A stretch of DNA of 42,166 nt, taken from positions 1-42,166 of the forward strand of contig PNJQ01000029.1 of the NCBI GenBank assembly GCA_013821985.1. Reading direction: 5' to 3'. The translations under genes and the position numbers were made by a program. Numbering within the stretch: the stretch's first letter is position 1; each line of letters begins with the position of its first letter. Below, in pieces: positions 31,230 through 39,810 of this stretch. The notes below the pieces were generated by a model. The model worked only from the letters and a program-made list of their open reading frames with translations. It did no database searches and was not told the origin of the DNA. The stretch is from Opitutus sp. Its GTDB lineage: Bacteria > Verrucomicrobiota > Verrucomicrobiia > Opitutales > Opitutaceae.

Positions 31230-32774
31230 TCAAGCCAATGCCGCGGCGAGCGTCGCGATGATTTCCTCCGCCGGCTCGGTGCCGACGGACAATCGCAACA
31301 ACTCCGGCGCTAGCCCGGCGCGTGCGAGGGCGTCGCCGCCGCCGCAGTGTGGCAGCAGGTCATAGTGCGCGAGATAGACGTAGGGACAAAGCAGCGTGGT
31401 GGACATCCCGAAGCTCGGACCCTTGGCCAGGGCGACCCGGTCGTAGAAATCCACGAACGGTTTTCGCAAAGTGAACGAAATCACCGCGCCGCATGCGTCC
31501 GTCGATCGGGCAAGGCGCGCGTAGTTCGCCCGCGTCGCCTCCTGGTGCGACCACCACACGCGTGCAACCGCGGGATGTCGCGTCAGAAATTCCGCCACCG
31601 CCGGCGTGCTCGCGTTGATGCGGGTCGCGACCGCCGGCGCCGCGGCGATTTCCGCTGCGAGCCGCGCGAGGTCGCGCGGGTAGGGCGCATCGAGCTGCGC
31701 CGCGACGGCCGCGCGCAGGTCGTGTGCGCCGGCGCGCGCGCTGTTCACGATTACCGCGCCCGCCATCACATCGCCCGCGTGCGACGCGTATTTCGTCAGG
31801 CTGAACGTGACGACGTCCGCGTGCGGGAGCACATCGACGTTGAACGGCGACGCCATCGACGGATCGACGATGACCCGCGCGCCGTGTTTCCACGCCAGCG
31901 CCGCGATGGCTGCGAGGTCGCCGGTTTGCAGCAATGGATTCGTCGGGGCCTCGGTGATCACTCCGGCGATGCGCGCGCCGTGCTTCGCGAACAGTTTATC
32001 CAGCGCACCGAGGTTGGTGACATCGAGTTGCACGAGATGATCGCGCGTCGGGTCGGGCGTGAATTTTTTCAGCAGCGCAATCGTGTCGAGGTAGAGCCAG
32101 CCGAGTTGCACCCAGGCCGTGCGGCCGCGCGGAGCCTGCTCCGCGGTGATGGCACGGAAGGCCGCGTGCACGGCGCTCATGCCGCTCGACGCGAGCACAA
32201 GCTGGTCCGCCGAGGCGCGGAACAACGGCGTGAGCACGCGCTTTACTTCGACCGTGGCGTCGCCCGAAAAAGTCGCTTCCTCGGCCGCGTGCGCGCGCGC
32301 GCCGCGGCGCACGAGCGCGTCTTCCGCCCCGCGCGAGCTGAGCAAACCGCCGGTGTGTTGCAGCCAGAGCTTGGCGCGCTGCGCGAGCGCGGGGTCGGTG
32401 CGATGCGCGACGAACACCACCCCGTCCGTTTCGAAAATTCGTCCCTGCCCGAGATGCTGCGCGAGAACGCCGGCGGCGCGCATCGTGAGCACCGGCCAGA
32501 GTTGTTCCCCAGGCCGTGCGTGTTGCGCCGCGACCTGATCGGTCAACTCGCGCACCAGCGGATGGACCGTGAAGCGCGGGTAACCGGCCGCCATCCGCGC
32601 GAGCACGTGCGGATCTCGTTCTTCGTAGCCGATCACGGCCGCCATCGTCGGCAGGCTGCACGAGACGGAATGCGGCGAGCCGGGGATGGGTTGGCCGAGG
32701 GGCGGTGAAACGAGAGCGGACACAGGCTCATTGCCGGGCCGCGCGTGCGCTGCGGCAATCCATGCGCGCGTCAC
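31230..32774 (-). CDS. Cys/Met-metabolism PLP enzyme, cystathionine gamma-synthase-like
   Basis: The product is 514 aa. Fold-type I PLP residues are visible: Asp304 (ARVIVDPSMASPF), the PLP lysine Lys328 (VTFSLTKYASHAGDVMAGAV), and the family motif ITEAPTNPLLQTGD. The C-terminus LLRLSVGTEPAEEI is typical. Family members make cystathionine or homocysteine from O-acyl-homoserine. The ~130-residue N-terminal extension (PLGQPIPGSPHSVSCSLPTM onward) makes it longer than MetB/MetC/MetZ (~380-400 aa); such extended forms exist as a separate subgroup. The start at 32774 has AGGTGA 5 nt upstream; a GTG at 32723 is the alternative. It is divergent from metX with 44 nt between, which supports a methionine role. 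Whether it is a gamma-synthase or sulfhydrylase cannot be decided here. Confidence 0.85.
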   Translation of the reverse strand: MTRAWIAAAHARPGNEPVSALVSPPLGQPIPGSPHSVSCSLPTMAAVIGYEERDPHVLARMAAGYPRFTVHPLVRELTDQVAAQHARPGEQLWPVLTMRAAGVLAQHLGQGRIFETDGVVFVAHRTDPALAQRAKLWLQHTGGLLSSRGAEDALVRRGARAHAAEEATFSGDATVEVKRVLTPLFRASADQLVLASSGMSAVHAAFRAITAEQAPRGRTAWVQLGWLYLDTIALLKKFTPDPTRDHLVQLDVTNLGALDKLFAKHGARIAGVITEAPTNPLLQTGDLAAIAALAWKHGARVIVDPSMASPFNVDVLPHADVVTFSLTKYASHAGDVMAGAVIVNSARAGAHDLRAAVAAQLDAPYPRDLARLAAEIAAAPAVATRINASTPAVAEFLTRHPAVARVWWSHQEATRANYARLARSTDACGAVISFTLRKPFVDFYDRVALAKGPSFGMSTTLLCPYVYLAHYDLLPHCGGGDALARAGLAPELLRLSVGTEPAEEIIATLAAALA

Positions 32775-32818
32775 CTGAGCCGAAAGCCTGTCATATCCGC
32801 AGATGGTTCATTAGCGCT
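32775..32818. promoter_or_regulatory. 44-nt divergent promoter region of the methionine genes
   Basis: This short gap separates the starts of the PLP enzyme (minus) and metX (plus). It contains CATATC and CATTAG, either of which could be a -10 element. I saw no SAM riboswitch or MetJ-type box. The promoters must overlap or extend into the coding 5' ends. Confidence 0.35.
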
Positions 32819-33889
32819 ATGACTTGGTGGCGCGTTGAGCCGTTGCGCGCAAAGCCGTCCGATGGCGCCGTGCCGTCCGTTCCGCACTCGTTCATCCTTT
32901 CGCTGCCGCCGCTCCCGCTGGCGCGCGGCGGACGCGTCCGCGCGCACCGGGCGGCGGCGTGGTGGTGGAGCCGCGCGGGCGATTTGCCCGAAAATCCGCA
33001 GCGCGCCGTGTCGACCGTCTTGCTCGTGCACGCGCTCACCGGCAGCGCGCAAGCGGGCGGGCCGGAGGGCTGGTGGGAACCGCTCATCGGTCCGGGCCGC
33101 GTGCTCGATCCGGAAAAAGTCCGCATCGTCTGTTTCAACAATCTCGGCTCGTTCTACGGCAGCAGCGCGCCGGGTGCGCCGGGTTTTCCGCGGGGCGCAA
33201 CGGTGACGACGGTCGATATCGCGCGCGCAATTTTGCAAGGCCTCGACGCGCTCGGCATCGAGCGGGTGCATCTTGCGGCGGGCGGCTCGCTCGGCGGCAT
33301 GATTGTGCTGACGCTCGCCGCGCTCGCACCGCGTCGTTTCGCGCGGCTGTTGCCGATCGCGACGACGGCGACGACGAGTGCGTGGGTGGCGGGTTGGAAT
33401 CATATCGCGCGATGTTTGCTGCGCGCCGATGCCGGCTATCCGCGCCACGCCGCGCGCGGTCTCGAGGTCGCGCGGCAACTGGCGATGCTCACCTACCGGG
33501 CCGAACCGGGTCTCGCGCAGAAACAAACCGCGCGCACCATCGGGGCCTACCTCGAGCACCACGGCCGCAAGCTGCACGGCCGGTTCACCGCCGAATGTTA
33601 CGAAGCGCAGCTCGACGCGATGGATCACCACGATCTCGCGCAACCGCTGCCCGGCGGACGTGGCTCCGCGCTGCGGCGGATCAAGGCGCCCGCGCTCGTG
33701 GTCGATGTCGAGACCGACCAGCTTTTCACGCCCGCTCAATCCGACGCGCTCGCTTGCGTGCTGCGCGCCAACGGCAACCGCGTCGCGCGCGCCACGCTGC
33801 GCAGTCCGCACGGACACGATGCGTTTCTCCTCGAATGGCGGCAGCTCGCTCGCGTCGTGCGCCGCGCCTTGAAACTCCCTCCTTCATGA
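32819..33889 (+). CDS. metX: Homoserine O-acetyltransferase
   Basis: The product is 356 aa from ATG 32819 (MTWWRVEPL). An open extension to 32705 would run into the divergent gene. It is an alpha/beta hydrolase with nucleophile Ser157 in GGSLGGM, acid Asp300 in VVDVETDQLFTP, and His333 in SPHGHDAFL, the MetX triad arrangement. The oxyanion/substrate region FNNLGSFYGSSAPG corresponds to the NxxGxxxGSTGP motif of MetX, slightly changed. It activates homoserine with acetyl-CoA for methionine synthesis; some family members use succinyl-CoA or act on serine. Its last codon overlaps the start of the aspartokinase/homoserine dehydrogenase gene by ATGA, so substrate supply and use are translationally coupled. 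Confidence 0.9.
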   Translation: MTWWRVEPLRAKPSDGAVPSVPHSFILSLPPLPLARGGRVRAHRAAAWWWSRAGDLPENPQRAVSTVLLVHALTGSAQAGGPEGWWEPLIGPGRVLDPEKVRIVCFNNLGSFYGSSAPGAPGFPRGATVTTVDIARAILQGLDALGIERVHLAAGGSLGGMIVLTLAALAPRRFARLLPIATTATTSAWVAGWNHIARCLLRADAGYPRHAARGLEVARQLAMLTYRAEPGLAQKQTARTIGAYLEHHGRKLHGRFTAECYEAQLDAMDHHDLAQPLPGGRGSALRRIKAPALVVDVETDQLFTPAQSDALACVLRANGNRVARATLRSPHGHDAFLLEWRQLARVVRRALKLPPS

Positions 33890-36405
33890 ACGCCCCGTGG
33901 CAGATCTACAAATTTGGCGGCTCGTCGGTCGGCACTCCCGGCCGGTTGCCCCGCGTGCTGGAATTGATCGCCGCGGCCCCCAAGCCGCTGGCGGTGGTTG
34001 TCTCCGCGCTCGGCGACACGACGGACTGGCTGCTGCTCTCCGCGCGCTCCGCCGCCGAGGGCGAAATCACGCAGGCGCGCGGCGAATTGGCGCGTGTCCG
34101 CGAACTCGCGATCTCGACGGCGCGTCCCGTGCTGAGTCCGCATGGCTTGCGCGCGTTCAAGGCGGATCTCGACGAGGCCTTGTTGCCGGTGGAACGCACC
34201 CTCTCGGGCATCGAGCTGACGCGCGAGTGTTCGCCACGGTCGCTTGACGCAGTGATCAGCGCCGGGGAACGCATCTCCATCGCGCTCGTCGCACGCGCGC
34301 TCACCGAGCGCGGCACGACGGCGAAAGCAATCGATGCCCGCGACTTCGTGGTGACCGATGCCACCTATGGCTCCGCGTCGGTGGACAAGGCCGCGACCGC
34401 GGAAAAATTCGCGGCCCTTCAACCTGCCTGGAAAGAGTGCGTGCCGATCGTCGCGGGTTTCATTGGCCGCACGCGCGACGGGCAAACCACCACCTTGGGG
34501 CGCAACGGGTCCGACTACACGGCGACGCTGCTCGCCGCGTTGTTCAAGGCCGAGGCGGTGACGGTGTGGACGGATGTGCTGGGCGTGATGACGGCCGATC
34601 CAAATCTCGTGCGTGAAGCCGCGCCGGTGGACCGCCTCTCCTACGACGAGGCGCTGGAGCTGGCATATTTCGGCACGCGGATGTTCCACTCGCGCACGAT
34701 CATTCCGCTGCGCGAGTGCGGCGCAGCGCTCGTCATCCGCAGCACGACGCAACCCGACGCGCCCGGCACACGCATCGATGCAACGGGCAACCCCGATCCC
34801 GCGCGTCCGACCTGCGTCACCAGCCTCGAGCAACTCTCGCTCATCGGCGTGCAATCGCGCCGCACCGGCATTGGGCGACCCGTGATCAGCCGTGCGGTCG
34901 GCGCACTCGACGCAGAGGGCGTGCGCGTCTGGCTCAGCACGGAATCGACCCTCGGCCAGATTTTCTCCGTCGTCGTGCCGATTGCCGATGAGGCGCGCGC
35001 GAAGGAAATTTTGCTGCAGGCGCTCGCGTCCGATTTTCATCGCGGCGACCTGACGCTCGGCCCGGTGCTTTCGCCGGTGTCGATGGTCACGCTGGTGGCG
35101 GAGACGATGGCGCGGCGACCGAACGTGTCGGGGCGCATGTTGCATGCGATCGGCTCGGTCGGTGTCGCGGTGCGCGCGCTCGCGCAGGGCGCGGCGGCGC
35201 GCAGCATCTCGGTGGTGATCGACGCGGCGGATACCGCGCTCGCGGTGCGGACGGTGCACGCGGCGTTCAACTTGGCGCACGCGGAGTTGAATGTGCTGTT
35301 GCTCGGCAAGGGCATCGTCGGCGGCAGCCTGTTGAAGCAACTCGCGGCGCACGGCGCGGACTTGCGGGGCAATCACGACGTGAACGTGCGGTTGGTCGGA
35401 CTCGCCTCGAGTCGCGGAGGCATTTTCGACGAGCGCGGCCTCGCGCCGGAAAAAGCGGCGACGCTGCTCGAAGCGGCGGCAGCGCGACAGGACGTGCGCG
35501 CGCTGCTTACCGCGCTGGCGCGGCTGCCGAATCCGGTGCTGGTCGATTGCACGGCCTCGGCCGGCATGGAGGAGATCTACCGCGTCGCCTTTGCGCAGGG
35601 CATCAATGTCGTTTCGGCGAACAAGCAGCCGCTGGCCCTTCCCCGTGAGCAGCGCGATGCGTTGCACGCGGCGGCCCGACGCAACTACCGGGTCTATCAT
35701 TACGAGACGACCGTGGGCGCGGCGTTGCCCGTGATCGAGACGCTGAAGAATCTCGTGCGCACCGGCGATGTCGTGGTGCAGATCGAGGGTGCGTTCTCCG
35801 GCACGCTCGGGTTTTTGTGCGAGCAGCTGACGAACGGCGTGCCGCTTTCCATGGCAGTGCGGCGCGCGAAGGAGCTCGGTTACACCGAACCGCATCCGCG
35901 CGACGACCTCTCGGGACTCGACGTGGCGCGCAAGGCGCTGATTCTCGCGCGCGAACTGGGACTGTCGCTCGATCTCGCCGACGTAAAGCTGGAGCCATTC
36001 GTGCCCGCCGAGCACCTGCGCGAGGATGATCCCGAGAAATTTCTCGCCGGTCTGACGGAAGCGGACGCCGCGTTCGTGGAATTGGTCGCGAAAATGAAGG
36101 CGGAGGGAAAATTGCTGCGTTATCTGGCGCGCATCACTCCTCCGCTTGAGGACGCTTCGGCCAGTCCGGACGCGAATGCGACGCGTCGGACGGTCGTGCG
36201 AGTGGCGCCGATCGGAGTCGATGCGGCGCATCCGGCGGCGGGATTGCGCGGTGCGGAGGCATTTGTGGCGTTTCACACGGAGCGTTACCGCCAGTATCCA
36301 CTCGTCGTGCGCGGCGCAGGCGCGGGCGGCGACGTGACGGCAGCGGGCGTGCTGGCGGATATTTTGCGCCTCGCGCAGAATTTGCGGAGCCGGCGGGATT
36401 CGTAG
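33886..36405 (+). CDS. thrA: Bifunctional aspartokinase / homoserine dehydrogenase
   Basis: The product is 839 aa from ATG 33886 (MNAPWQIYKFGGSSVGTPGR), overlapping the metX stop. The frame stays open far upstream, but that part is antisense shadow. The aspartokinase domain (~6-300) has KFGGSS, the ATP/Asp region GRNGSDYTATLLAALFKAEA and ELAYFGTRMFHSR. The ACT regulatory region (~310-460) includes VRVWLSTEST and GVAVRALAQGAAARSISVVI. The homoserine dehydrogenase domain (~465-839) has a Rossmann loop LLLGKGIVGGSLLKQL, SANKQPLA, and the catalytic region IEGAFSGTLGFLCEQL...YTEPHPRDDLSGLDVARKA. The same plan is seen in ThrA/MetL. Both active centres look intact. It supplies homoserine to MetX in the same operon, so it could equally be called metL. 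Confidence 0.93.
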   Translation: MNAPWQIYKFGGSSVGTPGRLPRVLELIAAAPKPLAVVVSALGDTTDWLLLSARSAAEGEITQARGELARVRELAISTARPVLSPHGLRAFKADLDEALLPVERTLSGIELTRECSPRSLDAVISAGERISIALVARALTERGTTAKAIDARDFVVTDATYGSASVDKAATAEKFAALQPAWKECVPIVAGFIGRTRDGQTTTLGRNGSDYTATLLAALFKAEAVTVWTDVLGVMTADPNLVREAAPVDRLSYDEALELAYFGTRMFHSRTIIPLRECGAALVIRSTTQPDAPGTRIDATGNPDPARPTCVTSLEQLSLIGVQSRRTGIGRPVISRAVGALDAEGVRVWLSTESTLGQIFSVVVPIADEARAKEILLQALASDFHRGDLTLGPVLSPVSMVTLVAETMARRPNVSGRMLHAIGSVGVAVRALAQGAAARSISVVIDAADTALAVRTVHAAFNLAHAELNVLLLGKGIVGGSLLKQLAAHGADLRGNHDVNVRLVGLASSRGGIFDERGLAPEKAATLLEAAAARQDVRALLTALARLPNPVLVDCTASAGMEEIYRVAFAQGINVVSANKQPLALPREQRDALHAAARRNYRVYHYETTVGAALPVIETLKNLVRTGDVVVQIEGAFSGTLGFLCEQLTNGVPLSMAVRRAKELGYTEPHPRDDLSGLDVARKALILARELGLSLDLADVKLEPFVPAEHLREDDPEKFLAGLTEADAAFVELVAKMKAEGKLLRYLARITPPLEDASASPDANATRRTVVRVAPIGVDAAHPAAGLRGAEAFVAFHTERYRQYPLVVRGAGAGGDVTAAGVLADILRLAQNLRSRRDS

Positions 36406-36637
36406 GGTGACCGGAGCAGCGGCGAGCGCGGAGCGAGCCGAGCCGAGTTTTGCGAGTGGCTTCCTGTAGGAGCCTGCTTGCAGGCGAGACGAACCTGCGG
36501 CACGGATGAACGTTCTCTCGCCTGCAAGCAGGTTCCTACACGAAGACGGACCTAGCCGATGGGCGAAGGGCCAACGGACACCGGTTTACGCAGCGATGCG
36601 TATGGTCGGAATCGGCGCGGAACGGTAAGGTCGAGGC
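36406..36637. other. Intergenic gap with one palindromic repeat
   Basis: Between thrA and the small membrane protein. It holds the family-3 REP element (36466-36540) and GAGCGCGGAGCGAGCCGAGC-type direct repeats near 36423. Nothing else is supported. Confidence 0.5.
36466..36540. repeat. REP-like element, family 3
   Basis: GTAGGAGCCTGCTTGCAGGC and GCCTGCAAGCAGGTTCCTAC as inverted ends. The third copy of the family after 8482-8559 and 17325-17410. It lies 60 nt past the thrA stop. Confidence 0.8.
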
Positions 36638-36934
36638 ATGAAAGAGGAAGCTACGGTCCAAATCCCCCTGCGTCGCGTCGGTGCGTCGGAAGGTGTGCTG
36701 CATATTCTCGGGGCCGCGGCGATGTTTACGCTCGCGGCGCAACCGTTCGCTGCGGCGGTCGCCTTCGCGGTGCCACCGACGGCCGGAGTTTTCTGGGCGG
36801 GCTGGTATGGCGCACTGCGCGCGGCCCGCGTGCGCGACTGGTTTGGCAGCTGGGATGCGATATCGTTTTCCTTCGTGGCGGCGTATGCGATCGGTCTCGC
36901 GTTTGCGGCGCAGGTGATGCTCGCGCGGTGGTGA
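36638..36934 (+). CDS. Small membrane protein, unknown
   Basis: The product is 98 aa with three hydrophobic segments: VLHILGAAAMFTLAAQPFAA through AVAFAVPPTAGVFWAGWYGA, and FSFVAAYAIGLAFAAQVML. GAGG precedes the ATG closely. No family is recognised. It converges on the LytTR regulator with 42 nt between the stops. The small size and GC-rich background make it possible but not certain that it is expressed. Confidence 0.5.
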   Translation: MKEEATVQIPLRRVGASEGVLHILGAAAMFTLAAQPFAAAVAFAVPPTAGVFWAGWYGALRAARVRDWFGSWDAISFSFVAAYAIGLAFAAQVMLARW

Positions 36935-36976
36935 GGGTCGCGGGTTACCGCGGAGGCCACGGTCGTGTGGCTGCCT

Positions 36977-37738
36977 TCACGCGCCGGCCCACGCGCGGAA
37001 ATCGGCGCCGCGTTCCTGGCTGACGATCACTTCTTCGGCCGAGCGCGGGGCGAGTTGCACGCTGAGGCGTCCTTTGCCGACGGAGGAAAAGCTTTTCACG
37101 GCCGAGACGTGCGCGAGGAAGTTGCGGTTGAGGCGGAAGAATTCGCGCGCGTCGAGTTCGCCTTCGAGCGTGGCAAGCGGTTCGTTGATGAGGCACTTCT
37201 CACCGGTGCGCGTGACGAGGAAGGTGAGCTTGTTCTCCGAAAAGAAATACGCGACGTCGGCGATGGCGACGGGCTGGAAGGTCGTGCCGCGTTGCGCGAG
37301 CAGGCGGTGGCGTTTGGCGGCGACGCCGGCAGGCGCGAGGAGCTGACCGGCGAGCGAGGCGAGGCTCGCGGCGAATTGCGCGCCGAGCGTGCGGTATTTT
37401 TGCAGGGCGGCGGCGAGATCGGCGGGTTTGACGGGCTTCAGCAGGTAGGCGATGCCGTGCGCGCCGAAGGCTTCGAGCAGGTAGTCGTCGTAGGCGGTCG
37501 TGAAGATGATCGGGCACGGCGGCGGCGTGCTGCGGAAGAGTTCGAGCGAGAGTCCGTCGCCGAGCTGGATGTCGGCGAAGATGAGCTCAGGGGCGGGATG
37601 CGCGCGCAGCCACACGGCGGCGGAACGCACGCTGTCAGCCGTGCCGGCGATGGCGACGGGCGGCTGCATTTTCGCGAGCAGGTCGGCGAGGCGCGTGCGC
37701 GCGGGGGCTTCGTCTTCGATGATGAGGGCGCGGAGCAT
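36977..37738 (-). CDS. LytTR-family response regulator
   Basis: The product is 253 aa. The receiver has Glu8-Asp9 (LIIEDEAPARTRL), phospho-acceptor Asp56 (LIFADIQLGDGLSL), Thr80 (IIFTTAYDDYLLEAF) and Lys101 (YLLKPV), all intact. The LytTR DNA-binding domain (~145-250) shows VAIADVAYFFSENKLTFLVT, INEPLATLEGELDAREFFRL and NRNFLAHVSAVKSF. It matches LytR/AlgR/YehT-type regulators, which bind direct repeats upstream of target genes. The LytS-like kinase gene lies upstream on the same strand, so the pair forms a two-component system. The 346-nt gap between them carries a 16-bp-arm palindrome. Targets are unknown. Confidence 0.92.
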   Translation of the reverse strand: MLRALIIEDEAPARTRLADLLAKMQPPVAIAGTADSVRSAAVWLRAHPAPELIFADIQLGDGLSLELFRSTPPPCPIIFTTAYDDYLLEAFGAHGIAYLLKPVKPADLAAALQKYRTLGAQFAASLASLAGQLLAPAGVAAKRHRLLAQRGTTFQPVAIADVAYFFSENKLTFLVTRTGEKCLINEPLATLEGELDAREFFRLNRNFLAHVSAVKSFSSVGKGRLSVQLAPRSAEEVIVSQERGADFRAWAGA

Positions 37739-38084
37739 GGTTGATTTTGGATTTTCGAATTTGGCTTCTCGGTTTTTCGGGCGACAGACTCAACCCACGA
37801 GCCGGACTGCTCGCGAATGGCGCGAATAGACGCGAATGGAGGACGGGGGATTGTTTGAAAGTTCGGATTTTCCGTCTGACGTCGGGACTGGCGAACACAT
37901 CCCGGCGCGTTCGCGCCACCCCTCTCTAGAGGGGAGCAAGGCGGAGTGGGGCGGGCGTCGTTCTCGTTTTCTCGGTGACTGCGGTGGGAGGGGCTTTATG
38001 CCACGACGCTTCGCGCGTCCATCGCCGGAGCGTAAAGCCCCTCCCACCAATTGAGCAGCGACAGGGCGGTTGGGGGATTCGCGT
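37739..38084. other. Gap between kinase and regulator genes
   Basis: Contains GCGAATGGCGCGAATAGACG-type short direct repeats near 37812 (and again near 38081), the perfect palindrome at 37983-38048 and an AGAGAGGGG-type stem near 37922. No coding frame is supported. A separate promoter for the regulator may lie here. Confidence 0.5.
37983..38048. repeat. Palindromic repeat with perfect 16-bp arms
   Basis: GGTGGGAGGGGCTTTA and TAAAGCCCCTCCCACC are perfect inverted repeats around a 34-nt centre. It differs from the other palindrome families of the window, with the same kind of length and spacing. Confidence 0.8.
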
Positions 38085-39224
38085 TCATTCGCGTGATTCG
38101 CGGGCGGGTTGGGTTTGGGCGCGGACGACGGGCAACCGCACGCTGAAGTGGCCGCCGACGGTGTTGACCTGGATCGTGCCGCCGGTCGTGAGCTGAACGC
38201 GCTCGCGGAGATTTTGCAGACCGATGCCGGTGGACGGTGGCTGCCAGTTTTTGGGACGGAGCGGATTGAGCACGACGATGGCGCTGTCGCGGAATGTGAG
38301 CTCGACCGGCAGCGGGTGGGCTTCGTCGAACTGGTTGTGCTTGATCGCGTTCTCGAGGAGGAGCTGGAGCGAGGCGGGCGGGATGAGCTGCGCGGCGGCG
38401 TCCTCGGTGTCGAAGCCCGTGAGGCGCACGTCGATGCTGCGCGGGAAGCGCAGGCGCGTGAGCTCGACGTAGGAGCGAAAGAAATCCAATTCCTCGCGCA
38501 AGGGCACGAGGTCGCGGTTTTTCTGGAGCAACAGGTAGCGGCAGACGTCGGCGAGGTGTTGGTTGAACGCCGCGGCGCTGGTCGGTTCGCGTTCGATCAG
38601 CGCGGCGAGCGTGTTGAGGCAGTTGAAAAGGAAGTGCGGCGCGAGTTGCGCCTTCATCGTCTCGAGTTCCGCCTCGACCCGCGCGCGGGCTTCGCGCTCG
38701 AAGCGCAGCTGGTCGTCGCGTCGCTCGCGGATGAGGAACACGGTTTCATAGGCGTGGGTGACGAAGACCACCGCCACAACGACGGACGCGGTGGCGAAAT
38801 TGATCTGCGCCCAATTGAGCGTGAAGAACGGTGCGCCGAGGTAGCGCAGCCACAGCCAGCAGCTCGCGATGCTCACCGGCGTGGTATAGACGATGTTGGC
38901 GGCGACCAGCAGGAGCAACTTGAGGATCGGACGTTGGAACCAGTCGAGGTGCGTGCGCTGCTTGAAGAGCAGCCAGCGATTGCCTTCCCAGATCAGGCCC
39001 GCGGTGACGATGAACCAGCCGGTGCCGAGCCAGTAATCGGCGTCGGTCCACTCGAGTTTCCCGAGGAGTCCGGTGACGCGCGGAATGACGAGACCGAAAA
39101 ACGGGATGCCGATCACGCGCATCCAGCCGTCGCGGAGGCCGCCTGGCGCGGGCGAGTCCGGCCGCGGGGCGTCGGCGTTCGGCGGGCGCGAATCCCGGTT
39201 GGGCACGGTGCGCGTTGAGTTCAT
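38085..39224 (-). CDS. LytS/YehU-type sensor histidine kinase
   Basis: The product is 379 aa from ATG 39224 (MNSTRTVPN). The frame is open to 39263, and another candidate start is the Met at residue 35 (MRVIGIPFFG). Four membrane segments lie between ~36 and 165. A coiled region (RFEREARARVEAELETMKAQ) leads to the His_kinase domain with phospho-acceptor His197 (LAPHFLFNCLNTLAALIERE). The ATP-binding domain shows LLLENAIKHNQFDEAHPLPV and the G-box STGIGLQNLRERVQLTTGGT. No periplasmic sensor domain is present, so the signal is probably sensed in the membrane. It lies directly upstream of the LytTR regulator gene on the same strand. The start is divergent from the DUF1761-like gene. Confidence 0.92.
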   Translation of the reverse strand: MNSTRTVPNRDSRPPNADAPRPDSPAPGGLRDGWMRVIGIPFFGLVIPRVTGLLGKLEWTDADYWLGTGWFIVTAGLIWEGNRWLLFKQRTHLDWFQRPILKLLLLVAANIVYTTPVSIASCWLWLRYLGAPFFTLNWAQINFATASVVVAVVFVTHAYETVFLIRERRDDQLRFEREARARVEAELETMKAQLAPHFLFNCLNTLAALIEREPTSAAAFNQHLADVCRYLLLQKNRDLVPLREELDFFRSYVELTRLRFPRSIDVRLTGFDTEDAAAQLIPPASLQLLLENAIKHNQFDEAHPLPVELTFRDSAIVVLNPLRPKNWQPPSTGIGLQNLRERVQLTTGGTIQVNTVGGHFSVRLPVVRAQTQPARESRE

Positions 39225-39289
39225 GCGGCGGAACGCAGAGAGCGTGCGACAAGCCCCGCGCACTCCAACTCCAAACTCCCCTCCCTGCC

Positions 39290-39700
39290 ATGCCCGACCA
39301 AGTCTCCTTCAATTACCTCGCGATCCTCTCCGCCGCCGCGTTCGCCTTCGTGCTGGGCGGCATTTGGTATGCGCCCGGAGTCTTCGGTCGCGCGTGGATG
39401 CAGGAATGCGGTTTCACCGAGGAATCGCTCAAGAAGATGGGTGGCATGGGCCGCATCTTTGCGGGCTCCTTCGTGCTCGAGCTCATCATGGCCGTGAACC
39501 TCGCCGCGTTTCTCGGGCCGAAGGCGACGCTGAGTTTCGGCACATTCGCGGGTGCGGCGGCGGGCTTCGGGTGGGTCGCACTGAGCTTTGGCGTGACGTA
39601 TCTCTTCGAACGCCGCTCGCTGCGCCTGTTCTTCATCAACGCCGGATATCATGCGGTGACCTTCACGGTGATGGGAGCGATCATCGGCGCGTGGCGCTGA
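39290..39700 (+). CDS. DUF1761-like membrane protein
   Basis: The product is 136 aa from ATG 39290 (MPDQVSFNYLAILSAAAFAF). An open extension to 39215 overlaps the divergent kinase start and was not used. The first segment is followed by GGIWYAPGVFGRAWM, the WY-x-P-x-x-FG-x-x-W pattern of the DUF1761 family. Four hydrophobic segments run to the end (VTFTVMGAIIGAWR). The family is common in Gram-negative bacteria and its function is unknown. It is divergent from the kinase gene across 65 nt. Confidence 0.8.
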   Translation: MPDQVSFNYLAILSAAAFAFVLGGIWYAPGVFGRAWMQECGFTEESLKKMGGMGRIFAGSFVLELIMAVNLAAFLGPKATLSFGTFAGAAAGFGWVALSFGVTYLFERRSLRLFFINAGYHAVTFTVMGAIIGAWR

Positions 39701-39709
39701 GTGTTTCGT

Positions 39710-39780
39710 TGTAGGGCCGCCGCTTGCCGGCGGGCCGCCATCGCTGTCGGAATGGCCCGGCCACAAGGGCCGGCCCTACA
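39710..39780. repeat. Palindromic repeat (TGTAGGGCCG...CGGCCCTACA)
   Basis: TTGTAGGGCCGCCGCTTGCC at the left and AGGGCCGGCCCTACA at the right, with inner GGCCCGGCC palindromes. It lies between the convergent DUF1761-like and SRPBCC genes and is in the style of the other REP-like elements. Confidence 0.7.
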
Positions 39781-39810
39781 AACGAAATCCGGCCTGCGCC
39801 GCGCGCCGTT

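Noticed and set aside
32959..33885. Upstream in-frame extension of thrA through metX
   Set aside because: Overlaps the intact metX gene in another frame. The conserved aspartokinase start KFGGSS follows ATG 33886 directly.
33736..36276. 846-codon minus-strand frame over thrA
   Set aside because: Same reasoning: thrA motifs are complete on the plus strand and the antisense frame has only Arg/His-rich composition.
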